Positions 50,443-60,400 of a stretch of DNA of 64,000 nucleotides are shown here, in pieces; position 1 is the first letter of the stretch; every line of letters starts with the position of its first letter. Location of the stretch: NCBI GenBank assembly GCA_949284445.1, contig CASDVP010000008.1, positions 1-64,000 of the forward strand, written 5' to 3'. This DNA is from an uncultured Bacillota bacterium (GTDB lineage Bacteria > Bacillota_I > Bacilli_A > RFN20 > CAG-288). The notes under the pieces are model-generated. The model saw only the letters and a program-made list of their open reading frames with translations. It did no database searches and had not been told where the DNA came from. Made by a program: the position numbers and the translations under genes.

Positions 50443-53035
50443 AAAGAATATTGAAATCGTAAATGAACAGATCATCCCTTCCGCGATGACCGACGTTTTA
50501 ATCGGTGCTTTTAATAGATATGCAAAAGCTGTTATCACTGATAGATCGATTCCTGATGTCAGGGATGGCTTAAAACCTGTTCAGAGAAGAATCATCTATG
50601 ATATGTTTGAACAAGGCTACTTGTTCAGCAAACCGACAGTCAAGTGTGCTACTATCGTCGGTCATGTCATGGGTCATTATCATCCTCATGGAGATGCTTC
50701 TATCTATGATGCTTTAGTCCATCTCTCACAAAATTGGAAAATGGAAGCTCCTCTGATCGATTTCCAAGGAAATAATGGTTCGATCGATGATGATGGAGCA
50801 GCTGCTAATCGTTATACTGAAGCTCGTTTATCCGCTTTGAGCGAGTATTTAGTCAAAGATATTCAAAAGAAGACTGTTGAAATGGTTCCTACTTTTGATG
50901 ATAAATCTTTGGAACCCACAGTTTTACCGTCTCGTTTTCCAAACATTTTAGTCAACGGAACTTCTGGTATTGCCGTCGGATCAACTACTTATATCACACC
51001 CCATAATCTTGAGGAAGTCATCAACGCTGTTGTTTACCGCATCAACCACAAACGCGCTAATTTAGATGATTTGCTCAATTTCATTAAAGGACCAGATTTT
51101 CCGACCGGTGGTATCATTGATGATAAACAAGCTCTCAGGAAAATTTATGAAACTGGTACTGGTTCTTTTTACTTATATGCTAAGGCTGAGATCAATCATC
51201 AGGATAACACTATAGTCATAAGTCAGATACCTTTTGGTGCCATCAAGAAATTGTTCGTTACCGACCTAGTCAAACGTAAAGAAAGCGATAATCTCGATAA
51301 CATCGAAGAGATCATCGATGAGTCCTCTAAAGATGACGTTAATATTGTGATTCAGATCAAAAAAGGTGCTTCTCCTGAAGATGTATTGAATTATTTGCAG
51401 AGCAAGGGTGCCTTAAGAAACACTATCACCTGTAATTTCTTAGCTATCAATAAAGGTCATCCTAAGACCATGTCTCTACTTGAGATTATCGATGCCTATA
51501 TCGACCATCAAAGAGATGTAGAAACAAAGGCTTACCAATATGATTTGAAAACTGCGTTAGATAGATTAGAGATCGTTTCTGGTCTGATGAAAGCATATCC
51601 TATCGTTGATGAAATCATTGAGAAGATCAAGAAATCTTCAGGAAAAGAAGGTGTCAAGAAAATGCTTCGCGATGATTATGGCTTCACTGAAAGACAAGCT
51701 GAAGCTATCGCTATGATGCCTTTATATCGTTTATCTAGACCAGATATTGAAGCTTTAAAAGCCGAATTTGATTCATTAAATGCGAATATCAAGAATATCA
51801 AAGAAATTTTATCTGATAGTGATAAATTAGATAGAGTCATCAGTAGCAACCTTAAAGAGATCAGCAAGAAATTCTCAGTTCCTCGCAAGACTGAGATACT
51901 CGATGATAAATTATCATTCGATACTGTCGATCAGACTAAACTCATCGCTAAAGAGGATTGCTATGTCGCTATCACCGCTGATGGCTATGCTAAGCGTTCA
52001 TCTGTCAAATCTTTCACCTCTTCAAGAGATGCTAATGCCGATGATCCTTTAAATTTACCCAAACTTAAACCAGGCGATAAATTAGTCTTTAAGCAAAAGT
52101 GTTCTACACACGATTCGGTTTTGTTCTTTACTGATAAAGGGAATTATGGCTTTATTCCGATCTATCAATTACCTGATATGAAATGGAAGGAAGAAGGCAA
52201 ACATCTCAACAATTTGATGACTTTAAAATCTAACGAAAAGCTCGTTAAATGCTTCATGCTTGACGAATTTAAGCCCGGCTATAACATCGTCATTTTAACG
52301 TTATTGAATAAGATAAAACGCACTGCTCTCACCGAATTCAAACAAACGGCTTTGACTAAACGTCCTCTCAGAGCCTGTAAGCTGATGAACGATGACGATA
52401 GAGTGGTTGCTGTCGAGATGACATCTGGTAATTCTGATATCATTGTTGTGGATGAGCTTGGCCGTGCTAGCCGTTATAACGAAGCGGATATACCTTTAGT
52501 CTCTCTTGTCGCTATGGGTGTGAAAGCGATCGCTTCTGGTGTTGATGAAACTCATTTATCTAGCCTCATCACTTTGACTTCTAAAGAAGCCAGCCTCTTA
52601 TTGATTCTTGCTGATAAAGGCGCCGCAAGATTAGTGGATTCTAGCGATATTGATACAACGGAAAGATTAGGTCCTAAATCGAATCTGATCAAGATTTTCA
52701 AAAAGAATCCGATGTTGATCAAATCTGTGAGTAAAGTCGAAAAGATTCGTGGTCAGAAAAATTACGTCGCTATAACTACTAATGAATCTACATGTTGTCT
52801 TGATCTCGCTGACTTAACTCCCAATGATTTAGGTTCCGAGATGCGTGTTAATATTCCTAATTTAGATAAACAAAAAGTTTTAGGAATTAATGATTATGGC
52901 TTTATGATGACCCCTGACTATAAACCTGAAACACCAAAACCAAGTAAAATTAACACTGTGAAAGCTTCTCCCGATAAAGCTGATACTCAGCTTTCCCTGT
53001 TTGATCTATTTGAAAAGGAGAACAACAAACATTAA
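50432..53035 (+). CDS. parC: DNA topoisomerase IV subunit A
   Basis: An 867-residue type IIA cleavage subunit: SIPDVRDGLKPVQRRIIYDMF, GHYHPHGDASIYDALVHLSQ, and RYTEARLS with the catalytic Tyr near residue 128; a C-terminal beta-pinwheel with modest GyrA-box character follows (~500-830). With ParE it decatenates daughter chromosomes. Start is GTG 50432 with GAGGAGG upstream, inside the parE end. Confidence 0.94.
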   Translation: MKTKKNIEIVNEQIIPSAMTDVLIGAFNRYAKAVITDRSIPDVRDGLKPVQRRIIYDMFEQGYLFSKPTVKCATIVGHVMGHYHPHGDASIYDALVHLSQNWKMEAPLIDFQGNNGSIDDDGAAANRYTEARLSALSEYLVKDIQKKTVEMVPTFDDKSLEPTVLPSRFPNILVNGTSGIAVGSTTYITPHNLEEVINAVVYRINHKRANLDDLLNFIKGPDFPTGGIIDDKQALRKIYETGTGSFYLYAKAEINHQDNTIVISQIPFGAIKKLFVTDLVKRKESDNLDNIEEIIDESSKDDVNIVIQIKKGASPEDVLNYLQSKGALRNTITCNFLAINKGHPKTMSLLEIIDAYIDHQRDVETKAYQYDLKTALDRLEIVSGLMKAYPIVDEIIEKIKKSSGKEGVKKMLRDDYGFTERQAEAIAMMPLYRLSRPDIEALKAEFDSLNANIKNIKEILSDSDKLDRVISSNLKEISKKFSVPRKTEILDDKLSFDTVDQTKLIAKEDCYVAITADGYAKRSSVKSFTSSRDANADDPLNLPKLKPGDKLVFKQKCSTHDSVLFFTDKGNYGFIPIYQLPDMKWKEEGKHLNNLMTLKSNEKLVKCFMLDEFKPGYNIVILTLLNKIKRTALTEFKQTALTKRPLRACKLMNDDDRVVAVEMTSGNSDIIVVDELGRASRYNEADIPLVSLVAMGVKAIASGVDETHLSSLITLTSKEASLLLILADKGAARLVDSSDIDTTERLGPKSNLIKIFKKNPMLIKSVSKVEKIRGQKNYVAITTNESTCCLDLADLTPNDLGSEMRVNIPNLDKQKVLGINDYGFMMTPDYKPETPKPSKINTVKASPDKADTQLSLFDLFEKENNKH

Positions 53036-53047
53036 ATTTTGAAATTT

Positions 53048-53056
53048 TGATATAAT
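53048..53056 (+). promoter_or_regulatory. Extended -10 promoter of yqeG, leaderless type
   Basis: TGATATAAT is an extended -10. Seven bases separate it from the yqeG ATG (53064), so transcription should start at or beside the start codon. No Shine-Dalgarno is present. Confidence 0.6.
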
Positions 53057-53063
53057 ATTTTTA

Positions 53064-53597
53064 ATGAAAAAATACAAAGTTCCATTTCATGCTCAAAGCG
53101 TCTACGATATCTCTTTAGATTTTTTTACAAAACTCAAAATCAAAGCCTTGATCGTCGATTTGGATAACACTTTAGAGCCTGCTGATTGCTTTATTCCTTC
53201 TGAACGTGCTATCAAACTAAAAAATGATGTTGAAAGCTTAGGAATACGCTTTATCATCATCTCCAATAACACTGAAAAACGAGTAGCTCCTTATTGTAAA
53301 AGACTCGGTGTGACCTATTTATCTTTCGCCTTAAAGTATTTTGGTTTCAAAGTGAAGAAATTCCTAAAAAAACAAGGGCTGAAGGTTGATGATTGTTTAT
53401 TTGTCGGTGATCAAATATTTACTGATTACCTCTACACCAAAAAAATAAAAGGTCTTCTGGTGCTGACTGAGCCGATCACTGTCAAAGACAATTGGCAGAC
53501 TAAATATGTGAGAAAAATCGATAAAAAGATTCGCGCTTCTTGGGCAAAGAAAGGATTGTTAGGAATAGAATGTCCTAAAAAGGAGGAAACAATATGA
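53064..53597 (+). CDS. yqeG: YqeG-family HAD phosphatase
   Basis: A 177-residue HAD protein: catalytic IVDLDNTLEP (DxDNT), FIIISNN, KPK-type lysine region ALKYFGFK, and FVGDQIFTDYL. Related to mitochondrial phosphatidylglycerophosphate phosphatase, so a role in phosphatidylglycerol synthesis is possible. First gene of the conserved yqeG-yqeH-nadD-yqeK-rsfS block and probably leaderless. Confidence 0.9.
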   Translation: MKKYKVPFHAQSVYDISLDFFTKLKIKALIVDLDNTLEPADCFIPSERAIKLKNDVESLGIRFIIISNNTEKRVAPYCKRLGVTYLSFALKYFGFKVKKFLKKQGLKVDDCLFVGDQIFTDYLYTKKIKGLLVLTEPITVKDNWQTKYVRKIDKKIRASWAKKGLLGIECPKKEETI

Positions 53598-54754
53598 TTC
53601 GTAAAACCAAAAGTTCTGGCTTAACAGCAGAGATCAGAGTTCGTCGCTGTTATAGTTGTGGTGCTATTTTACAAGATAAAGATCCGACTGCTAACGGATA
53701 TGTCACTAGTGAAAAATTTAATAGCGGTGAAGATGTTTTATGTGAAAGATGTGCTAAATTACGACAGTTTAGTGACAGATCTACTAACTATGATTTCAAC
53801 CAAGATTACATCACCATTTTAGAGGATGCTGTTAAGGAAGATGCGCTTGTCGTTTATGTTTTAAACGCTTTTTGCTTGACCGGTTCCTTTCTGAATAACA
53901 TCGGTAAATTTCTTCCTGAGAAAGTTCTTGTCATCGTCAATAAAAGAGATGTTTTACCAAAGCAATATTCTGACGAGTATTTAAAGGCTTATGTCACTAA
54001 GGCATTAGAAAAGGAAGATATCAATCCTCTTGAAATCATTTTAACTTCTTCTAATCAAAGTGACCAACTCAATTTAGATGTCGTTCGTGAAGCGATAACT
54101 AAATATCGTGAAGGTAAATCTGTCTATGTCATCGGTGCATATCAAGTCGGGAAATCAACTCTAGTCGCGAATTTCTTAAAAGGTTATCACAATAAAACCA
54201 ATAAAATGATTCAAACGATTCCCTATCCAAATACTTCTTTATCAGTTGTCTCAGTTCCTCTTGATGAAAAGACTTATTTATTTGATCTTCCAGGCATCTA
54301 TAACTCCAAATCCTTGGTTTCCTTTGTTGAACCTCAATTGGTCAAATATCTGATACCGAGGACCGAAATCAAACCTGAAACCTATGTCAGTAAAAAAGAT
54401 CAGTCTTTCTTGCTTTCTAACTTTGCTCGTATCGATATCACTGAAGGTGAGCGTACTTCTTTTACATTCTATAAGTCGAATGATATCACTATCATCCGTT
54501 GCAAGACTAGCCATGCTGATCAAACCTTAAAGAACCTCGCAACCAATAAAGAGCAGCTCTGTGTGACGAAAAAGATATCCTCTACTGAAGATTTATGCGA
54601 GCATCAAATCGCTGCTGAAAGAGGTGATTATCGAATCCGTATAGTCGGCTTAGGATATTTTGATTTCACTGCTAATAATCATAAGTTATCCGTATTTGCT
54701 CCAAAACAGATTCAAATCATTGTAGAGAAAGATGGCACAGTTATCTCGGAATAA
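53594..54754 (+). CDS. yqeH: YqeH, circularly permuted GTPase for 30S assembly
   Basis: A 386-residue GTPase with an N-terminal zinc finger (CYSCGAILQ...CERC), then permuted G motifs: NKRD (G4) first, SSN (G5-like), then GAYQVGKSTL (G1) near residue 182 and DLPGIY (G3) near 231. The C-terminal TRAP-like domain follows. It acts in small-subunit maturation. AAGGAGG precedes the ATG, which overlaps yqeG. aroE and yqeI, usually next, are missing here. Confidence 0.94.
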   Translation: MIRKTKSSGLTAEIRVRRCYSCGAILQDKDPTANGYVTSEKFNSGEDVLCERCAKLRQFSDRSTNYDFNQDYITILEDAVKEDALVVYVLNAFCLTGSFLNNIGKFLPEKVLVIVNKRDVLPKQYSDEYLKAYVTKALEKEDINPLEIILTSSNQSDQLNLDVVREAITKYREGKSVYVIGAYQVGKSTLVANFLKGYHNKTNKMIQTIPYPNTSLSVVSVPLDEKTYLFDLPGIYNSKSLVSFVEPQLVKYLIPRTEIKPETYVSKKDQSFLLSNFARIDITEGERTSFTFYKSNDITIIRCKTSHADQTLKNLATNKEQLCVTKKISSTEDLCEHQIAAERGDYRIRIVGLGYFDFTANNHKLSVFAPKQIQIIVEKDGTVISE

Positions 54755-55907
54755 AAAAATTGTAATTTTTGGTGGATCTTTTGATCCGATCCATCAAGGG
54801 CATATCGATTTCATTAAAACTATCATTTCATTGATAAACCCGGAAAAATTTTATCTTGTTCCTACTTTTAAGCACCGCTATAAAGCTATGGATGCCTCTT
54901 TCGATAATCGAGTAAAAATGATTGAATTAGCTATTGCTTCCTGCTCATTGAACGGCTTTGTAGAGGTTTCTGATGCTGATAAGACCATAATAGAAAATAA
55001 AAAGAAAGGTTTATTTTTAACCGATAATAGAGATTTAGACTTCAATACCAGTCTAGAAACCACTATCTACTTCAAGAAGTTATTTCCTGATGCAGTGATC
55101 TATTATCCATTAGGAAGCGATAATATCTCTGCTTTTAATACATTTTATAAAGCTGATACTTTATCTGAAATTTGTCAGATTGTCGAGATCACTCGCAATT
55201 CAGATATCGTCTATGATAGTCGTCTTGCTGCCATCTGTATCAATAATAAAATCACTGATATTTCATCTTCTGATATCAGAAGAGGTAAATCTCTTCTAAC
55301 ACCTGTTCAAGTATTAAATTATATTTTAGATAATGATTTATATTTTACGAAGAAAATGCATTCTTATCTGTCTTTACCACGATTTGAACATTCTGTTTCA
55401 GTAGCAAGAACTGCATATCTGATCGCCTTAAAAAACAATCTAAATCCACTCATATGTTTTCAGGCTGGTCTATTTCATGATATAGCTAAAGATTTAGTAT
55501 CTTCTCAAAAAATCAGCATGATGAAAAAGTATTATCCAAAATATAGTTCTTTTCCGAAATTTTCATATCACCAATTCCTTTCTTGCTACATTGCTAAACA
55601 CGAATTTAATATTGATTCAAAGAAGATATTAAAAGCTATCTTATATCATTGTACAGGTAACAAAAATTTAAATCCTATTGAAAAATGCATCTATGTCGCT
55701 GATAAAGCTGAACCACTGCGTGAATATAACACTAAGCATTTATTAGAAGCAGCTTTAAATGATTTAGATGATGGTTTTATTCAAGTGATCAAAGACCAAC
55801 GCGAGTTTTTGATCAAAGAAAAAAAGGAGTATCTTTCTAATCCTTGGACAAGAAATATGTACGAACAATATTTGAACATAAAGGAGAATTCACATGCTAA
55901 AAAATAA
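54732..55907 (+). CDS. NadD nicotinate-nucleotide adenylyltransferase fused to YqeK HD phosphohydrolase
   Basis: A 391-residue fusion. Residues ~8-200 are NadD: IFGGSFDPIHQGHI (HxGH nucleotidyl-transferase motif), YYPLGSDN, and ISSSDIRRGKS. Residues ~208-391 are YqeK: HSVSVARTAY, GLFHDIAKD (HD), KAILYHCTGN and IYVADKAEP. NadD makes deamido-NAD; YqeK hydrolyses diadenosine tetraphosphate. In Bacillus they are neighbouring genes; the fusion also occurs in mycoplasmas. The start lies 23 bases inside yqeH. Confidence 0.94.
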   Translation: MAQLSRNKKIVIFGGSFDPIHQGHIDFIKTIISLINPEKFYLVPTFKHRYKAMDASFDNRVKMIELAIASCSLNGFVEVSDADKTIIENKKKGLFLTDNRDLDFNTSLETTIYFKKLFPDAVIYYPLGSDNISAFNTFYKADTLSEICQIVEITRNSDIVYDSRLAAICINNKITDISSSDIRRGKSLLTPVQVLNYILDNDLYFTKKMHSYLSLPRFEHSVSVARTAYLIALKNNLNPLICFQAGLFHDIAKDLVSSQKISMMKKYYPKYSSFPKFSYHQFLSCYIAKHEFNIDSKKILKAILYHCTGNKNLNPIEKCIYVADKAEPLREYNTKHLLEAALNDLDDGFIQVIKDQREFLIKEKKEYLSNPWTRNMYEQYLNIKENSHAKK

Positions 55908-56343
55908 AAAAGATCTTAAAAAGAGTTCGAAATTTAGTAATAAAGGATCGATACGTGCTGTTCGTCCGATACATATCGCAGAAGATTTGTCTTGGAATTA
56001 TGGCGAAGATGTTGTCGTATATGACGTCAGGGAAAAGACACCATTCGTCTCGTATTATATAGTTGCCTCAGCTCAGACTGAAAGAAGATTAGATTTCTTA
56101 AAGAAAACTGCTGAAGATTCATTATATGATAACTATAAAGATGTTGACCATATAGAAGGCAGAAATGATTCCAAATGGATTTTAGTCGATGCTCATGATG
56201 TTGTTATTCAACTCTTTACTCGTGAAGAACGTCAGAGAGTCGATTTTGATTCCATATATCAGAATTGCCCTCATAAAGTAGTGAAAGCTACAGCTGAGCC
56301 TAGTTATAAACGTCGTAAAAAGCCTGTGAGTCAGCAAAGATGA
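55894..56343 (+). CDS. rsfS: Ribosome silencing factor RsfS
   Basis: A 149-residue RsfS/YqeL: IAEDLSWNYGEDVVVYDVREKTPFVSYYIVAS in part, SKWILVDAHDVVIQLFTREERQRVDFD. It binds L14 on the 50S subunit and blocks joining when nutrients are short. There is a basic N-terminal extension (~20 residues) and a basic C-terminal tail beyond the core. AAAGGAG precedes the ATG, which overlaps the fusion gene. Confidence 0.92.
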   Translation: MLKNKKDLKKSSKFSNKGSIRAVRPIHIAEDLSWNYGEDVVVYDVREKTPFVSYYIVASAQTERRLDFLKKTAEDSLYDNYKDVDHIEGRNDSKWILVDAHDVVIQLFTREERQRVDFDSIYQNCPHKVVKATAEPSYKRRKKPVSQQR

Positions 56344-57017
56344 AAAAGATACTTTTAGTAGTTGCAACTTCTGAAGAATTCAAAGCAGTCGAATCATTTG
56401 CTAAATTAAGCCTCGTATCTGAAGAGATTTTTAAGATATATTCTTGTCAATTTTATGATAAGGAGATCGATGTGATCAGAAGTGGAATAGGCAAAGGCGC
56501 GATGTGTTTTGCTCTTGGATACTGCTTTGCTAAAAAGAAATATGACTTAGTCATCAACACAGGCGTTGCTGGTGGTTTATTTAAACGTATAAAACCATTT
56601 AGCGTAGTCGCAGCTGATAAAACAGCTTTTTATGATGTCGATTTAACTGGTATAGAAGATGTGCCTGTCGGTAAACTTGATGATTTACCTTTATACTTTA
56701 TGACTGATAATAAATTTCTCCAAGAAGCTAAAAAGTTAAATGTTAAACAAGGGACGATATTAAGCGGAGATTTATTTATTACTAAAGATAACTTACCAAA
56801 TGACCTTGATATAAATTTTGATCATCCGATAGCAATAGATATGGAATCGGCTGCTGTTGGTGAAGCATGTTATCTTGCTCAGACGCCGTATTCAATTCTC
56901 AGAACCATATCAGATGATACGACTGCTTCTGATAACGGTGATCAATATAATGATGGTCTAAGCGAATCATGTGCCACAGCTATCAAAACTGTCTTTGAGA
57001 TATTAAAAGAATACTAA
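56340..57017 (+). CDS. mtnN: 5'-methylthioadenosine/S-adenosylhomocysteine nucleosidase
   Basis: A 225-residue nucleosidase: VVATSEEFKAV, GIGKGAMCFALGY, INTGVAGGLFK, SGDLFITK, IAIDMESAAVGEA and RTISDDT (catalytic Asp). It cleaves adenine from MTA and SAH. The adenine could feed Apt, also in this window. The start overlaps rsfS (ATGA). It ends the block; no clear terminator follows, only an AT-rich palindromic spacer. Confidence 0.94.
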   Translation: MKKILLVVATSEEFKAVESFAKLSLVSEEIFKIYSCQFYDKEIDVIRSGIGKGAMCFALGYCFAKKKYDLVINTGVAGGLFKRIKPFSVVAADKTAFYDVDLTGIEDVPVGKLDDLPLYFMTDNKFLQEAKKLNVKQGTILSGDLFITKDNLPNDLDINFDHPIAIDMESAAVGEACYLAQTPYSILRTISDDTTASDNGDQYNDGLSESCATAIKTVFEILKEY

Positions 57018-57353
57018 TATATTAATAGTAATAAAATAGTACTATTTAATTGCTAAAATGCTAATTTATAAAATTAGTATTAAATTAGTATATATTCTAA
57101 ATCAATTTTTTTGCGTAATAGAAAAAGAATACTCTTATAAATGAATAGTAGATATATAGTACTAATAATATACTATTTTATAACAAGATGACAAAATATA
57201 ATTTTTGTAATAATATTTATTTACCTTCGTATAATGTTTATTATGTTAATAAAATAAAAGATAGTTATATTTTAGTACTAATATAATACTAAAATATATA
57301 TTTAACCTTTTAGTTCTGTTTTAGTACTAAATAATTACTAAATGAAGCTGAGC
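57018..57353. repeat. AT-rich spacer with repeated TAGTACTA palindromes
   Basis: This gene-free stretch has four copies of the 8-bp palindrome TAGTACTA at 57037-57044, 57157-57164, 57273-57280 and 57322-57329; the last two extend to TTAGTACTAA. Half-sites TTAGTA and TACTAA recur, for example the inverted TTTTAGTA/TACTAAAA pair at 57270-57294 and tandem ATTAGTAT(T/A) near 57073-57090. No reading frame, RNA gene or promoter with both boxes stood out. It separates the housekeeping block from the accessory minus-strand module. Confidence 0.6.
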
Positions 57354-57354
57354 A

Positions 57355-57405
57355 TAAAAAAACTATGTTGATAATTAAGATTTTCTCAAAATTACCAACA
57401 TAGTT
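57355..57405 (-). terminator. Intrinsic terminator of the minus-strand surface-protein unit
   Basis: AACTATGTTG (57361-57370) pairs with CAACATAGTT (57396-57405). On the minus strand the stem is followed by a run of seven T (A run at 57356-57362 on the plus strand). The loop is long (25 nt). It lies 30 bp after the stop codon. Confidence 0.75.
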
Positions 57406-57434
57406 CTAATTACTTAATGATTACTAAATGAAGT

Positions 57435-60400
57435 TTAATTTAAGGTGTTTATATCGAATGATATCTTAGCATAGGTAAGCTTCTGATATCCATTATCCCA
57501 TGAAGTAATAGTCGCATAAACACCGTCTTCAACAGCAGTAATACATTGAATATTGAAATTCACTGGGTTGCCTTCTGCATTATTACCTAGATTTATTCCA
57601 GATATCTCAATAGTGCTTACTTTTGTTCCATCCCATTTGTAGATATCTATTGGTAATACTGACTGACTATTGATGCAATAACTTACATAGAAATATTTGC
57701 TGTCGCCAGATACAGAAGAAGCGTTTAAGCTAGGATATTTAGGTGTGAATGTCTTAACTACAGTTCCATCGCCATTTAATATTGAGATATTCCTAGATTT
57801 ATCAAGAACAGCATATTTATCAACTGTAGATTCATAATAGGCAGAAAATGCACCAGCTTCAACATTGCTAAATGGTAAACTATTATCTAAAGTTAATGGG
57901 ACTCTGTTTTCATTAAATTGATCTAGTTTAAGTGAATATATTTGACCGTTTATACCTATCAAATATAAAGTATCACCTTTGATGAATAATCTGGCATTAT
58001 CACTTGTACCACCTACGTATAAAGTATCAGTATAAGCAACAATTTTGCCATTTAAAGTTTTGTAAACAACAGCGTTTGCATTTCCACTAGTATTGGTAGC
58101 ATAATAAATATATTTACCATCGCTACAAACGCCCATGGAGTATCCAGGTGCTTCACTAGAGGAATATGTGAATTTATCAAAGGTAAATTTACTTTCACTC
58201 TGGTTATGCATGTTAGCGGAAACATATTCGCCGAGAGTGAAACCAGTTGTAAATGATTTTTCACCTGATGGAGTTGAATATTTGATGATTTTATATGTAT
58301 CTCCACGATCTTGACCCCATCTAGCGGTCACCAAATAAATATCATCGCCGATGACACAGATGCCTTGGGCATTGGAATTAGTCAAAATTGTTGTCGTTGC
58401 GCCCATATCTGATTCGCTGACAGGAAGATTAAGACTGCCGACAAAATTTGCTTGATAATCGTAAATGTAAATGTCGGGTGAATACATACCATTTTGACTT
58501 GTCATCACATAGATGTAATTATTAGTCGCATAGACTCTCTTGATACTTCCTCTATTCACAGATATGCTTAAGGATTTATATTCACTAAAATCCTCATTAT
58601 AGATACGGATTTTATTAGCTAAGGTTCTGACTACAAATTGTTTAGTCAAATCATTGAATTGGAAATAAATAATCGGGTCGTTTTCAATAGTTGGAAAATC
58701 GATCTCATCAAAGTCTTTAAATGTTGCTCCATTAGTAAATTCAGAGGTGTTGATGTATTTCATAATACCTGAATTGCTGAAGACGATCACTTTATCCTTA
58801 TAGAGAGTAACATTAGCACTATCTTCAACAGTAAAAGCACTTATTGTTTGAGAACCAATTACCTCTTTTGTTTCCATATCTATTCTAAGAAGTTGTAAAT
58901 TTCTTTCAGCAGTTGAATACGAGGTGGATGTATAGTAGATATATTTACCATCAGTACACATACTGTGACCATAAGTCAGATCTATTTCTGAGGCTGCATA
59001 CCAATCAAACCAAGTTGAATCAGTTTCGAATGTTGGTGCTTGATTCTGAACAGCTGATTCGACCAATAATTGTTCTACATTGGCATATAATTTACCGGTG
59101 TATCCCATCGAGAATTCAAGTTTATCCACTGATAAATTTGCAATATTAGAAGTCAATTTTAAAGTGTTTTTACCGCGATAAATGATGTCTTTAGGAAGAA
59201 CAATTGATTCAAAGACATATTTATTATCTTTAGATACATATAATTCATCAGATTTAACATCACTTCCTATCGGTAAAACAACATCATTGATCTGAATTTC
59301 TAGAGCGTCATTAATCTGTAAACTTGTATCGGTAGGATTATTTAATACAATGCTAAAATTCGGCTTTAAATAAGTCGATACATCAAATTCAAAATTGATA
59401 GTACCATCCTTAGTTAAATCAACACTCTTTACTTTATTTTGTAAGGTGAGTTGACCGTCTTCGTCATAGCCATAATTATCATGTTCTACGACTGGGGAAG
59501 TAGTAGTACCGTTTTCAGCTTCTAAGGTCTTCTTGACCATCACAGGCACTTTACAAGCAACATTGATATCTTGAACTGATCTGACAGTCAAAATCATATT
59601 TTCACCTAATATAGCAGTATCAATATTAGATGAAATACTGATCTCAGCTTTAGAAACTAATAATCTATTACCTGAGGCATATTCACCTCTGATATCAGGA
59701 TTGATCTCCGTATATTTAGTTCCTTCATCAGCTTCAACAGTTTTATCTGAAACAAGACGTAATAAAGCGCCATCATCATACTCACTATCAGAAACGACGG
59801 TGATCGGAACTTCTTTGGAAATAGTCTTGCCTTCTTTAGTGACTTTGATGACTACTTTTTCAGTACCCTTAACCAGTTTAGTACCGTTTTCAACTGTGAT
59901 TTCGCTATTTTTGATAGGTTGTTTAGAACCATCGTTGTAAACCAAATTGGCATTCATACCATCGATATCAAAATCAGTTCCTTCACGATAATAAACCCTA
60001 TAAGGATTTTCAGTTATTTCGATGCTTTGCGGGATGACATCGGTTAAAGACAAGGTTAAAACAGTTGTTTTAGTTATAGGTGTAGGAGTCTCATCATCTT
60101 TGGCTTCTGGAACAAATGTATATGAGAATTCGATATCACCACCTGCAGTAGCAAAATTTTCTGGTACTGTGATAGTAAAATCATCAGATTGCAGAATTTC
60201 ATCAAAATCACGACCTTTTTCTGTGAAGTGAGCAATGACTTGGAAGTCATCATTGATCGGATTAGCTTTCCCATTATCAAAGAAGATGGTTCCCGAAGAT
60301 AATTGAGCAGAAATACCTAAGAATTCTAACGGTAAGGAATTCAAATATTTTTGATATTCTCTATCAGAAATTGCGGAATCATAATATTTTTTCCATTCGA

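Noticed and set aside
57018..57434. Replication origin or CRISPR-like array
   Set aside because: No DnaA boxes (TTATCCACA) and no regular direct repeats with unique spacers; the repeats are short palindromes at irregular spacing.
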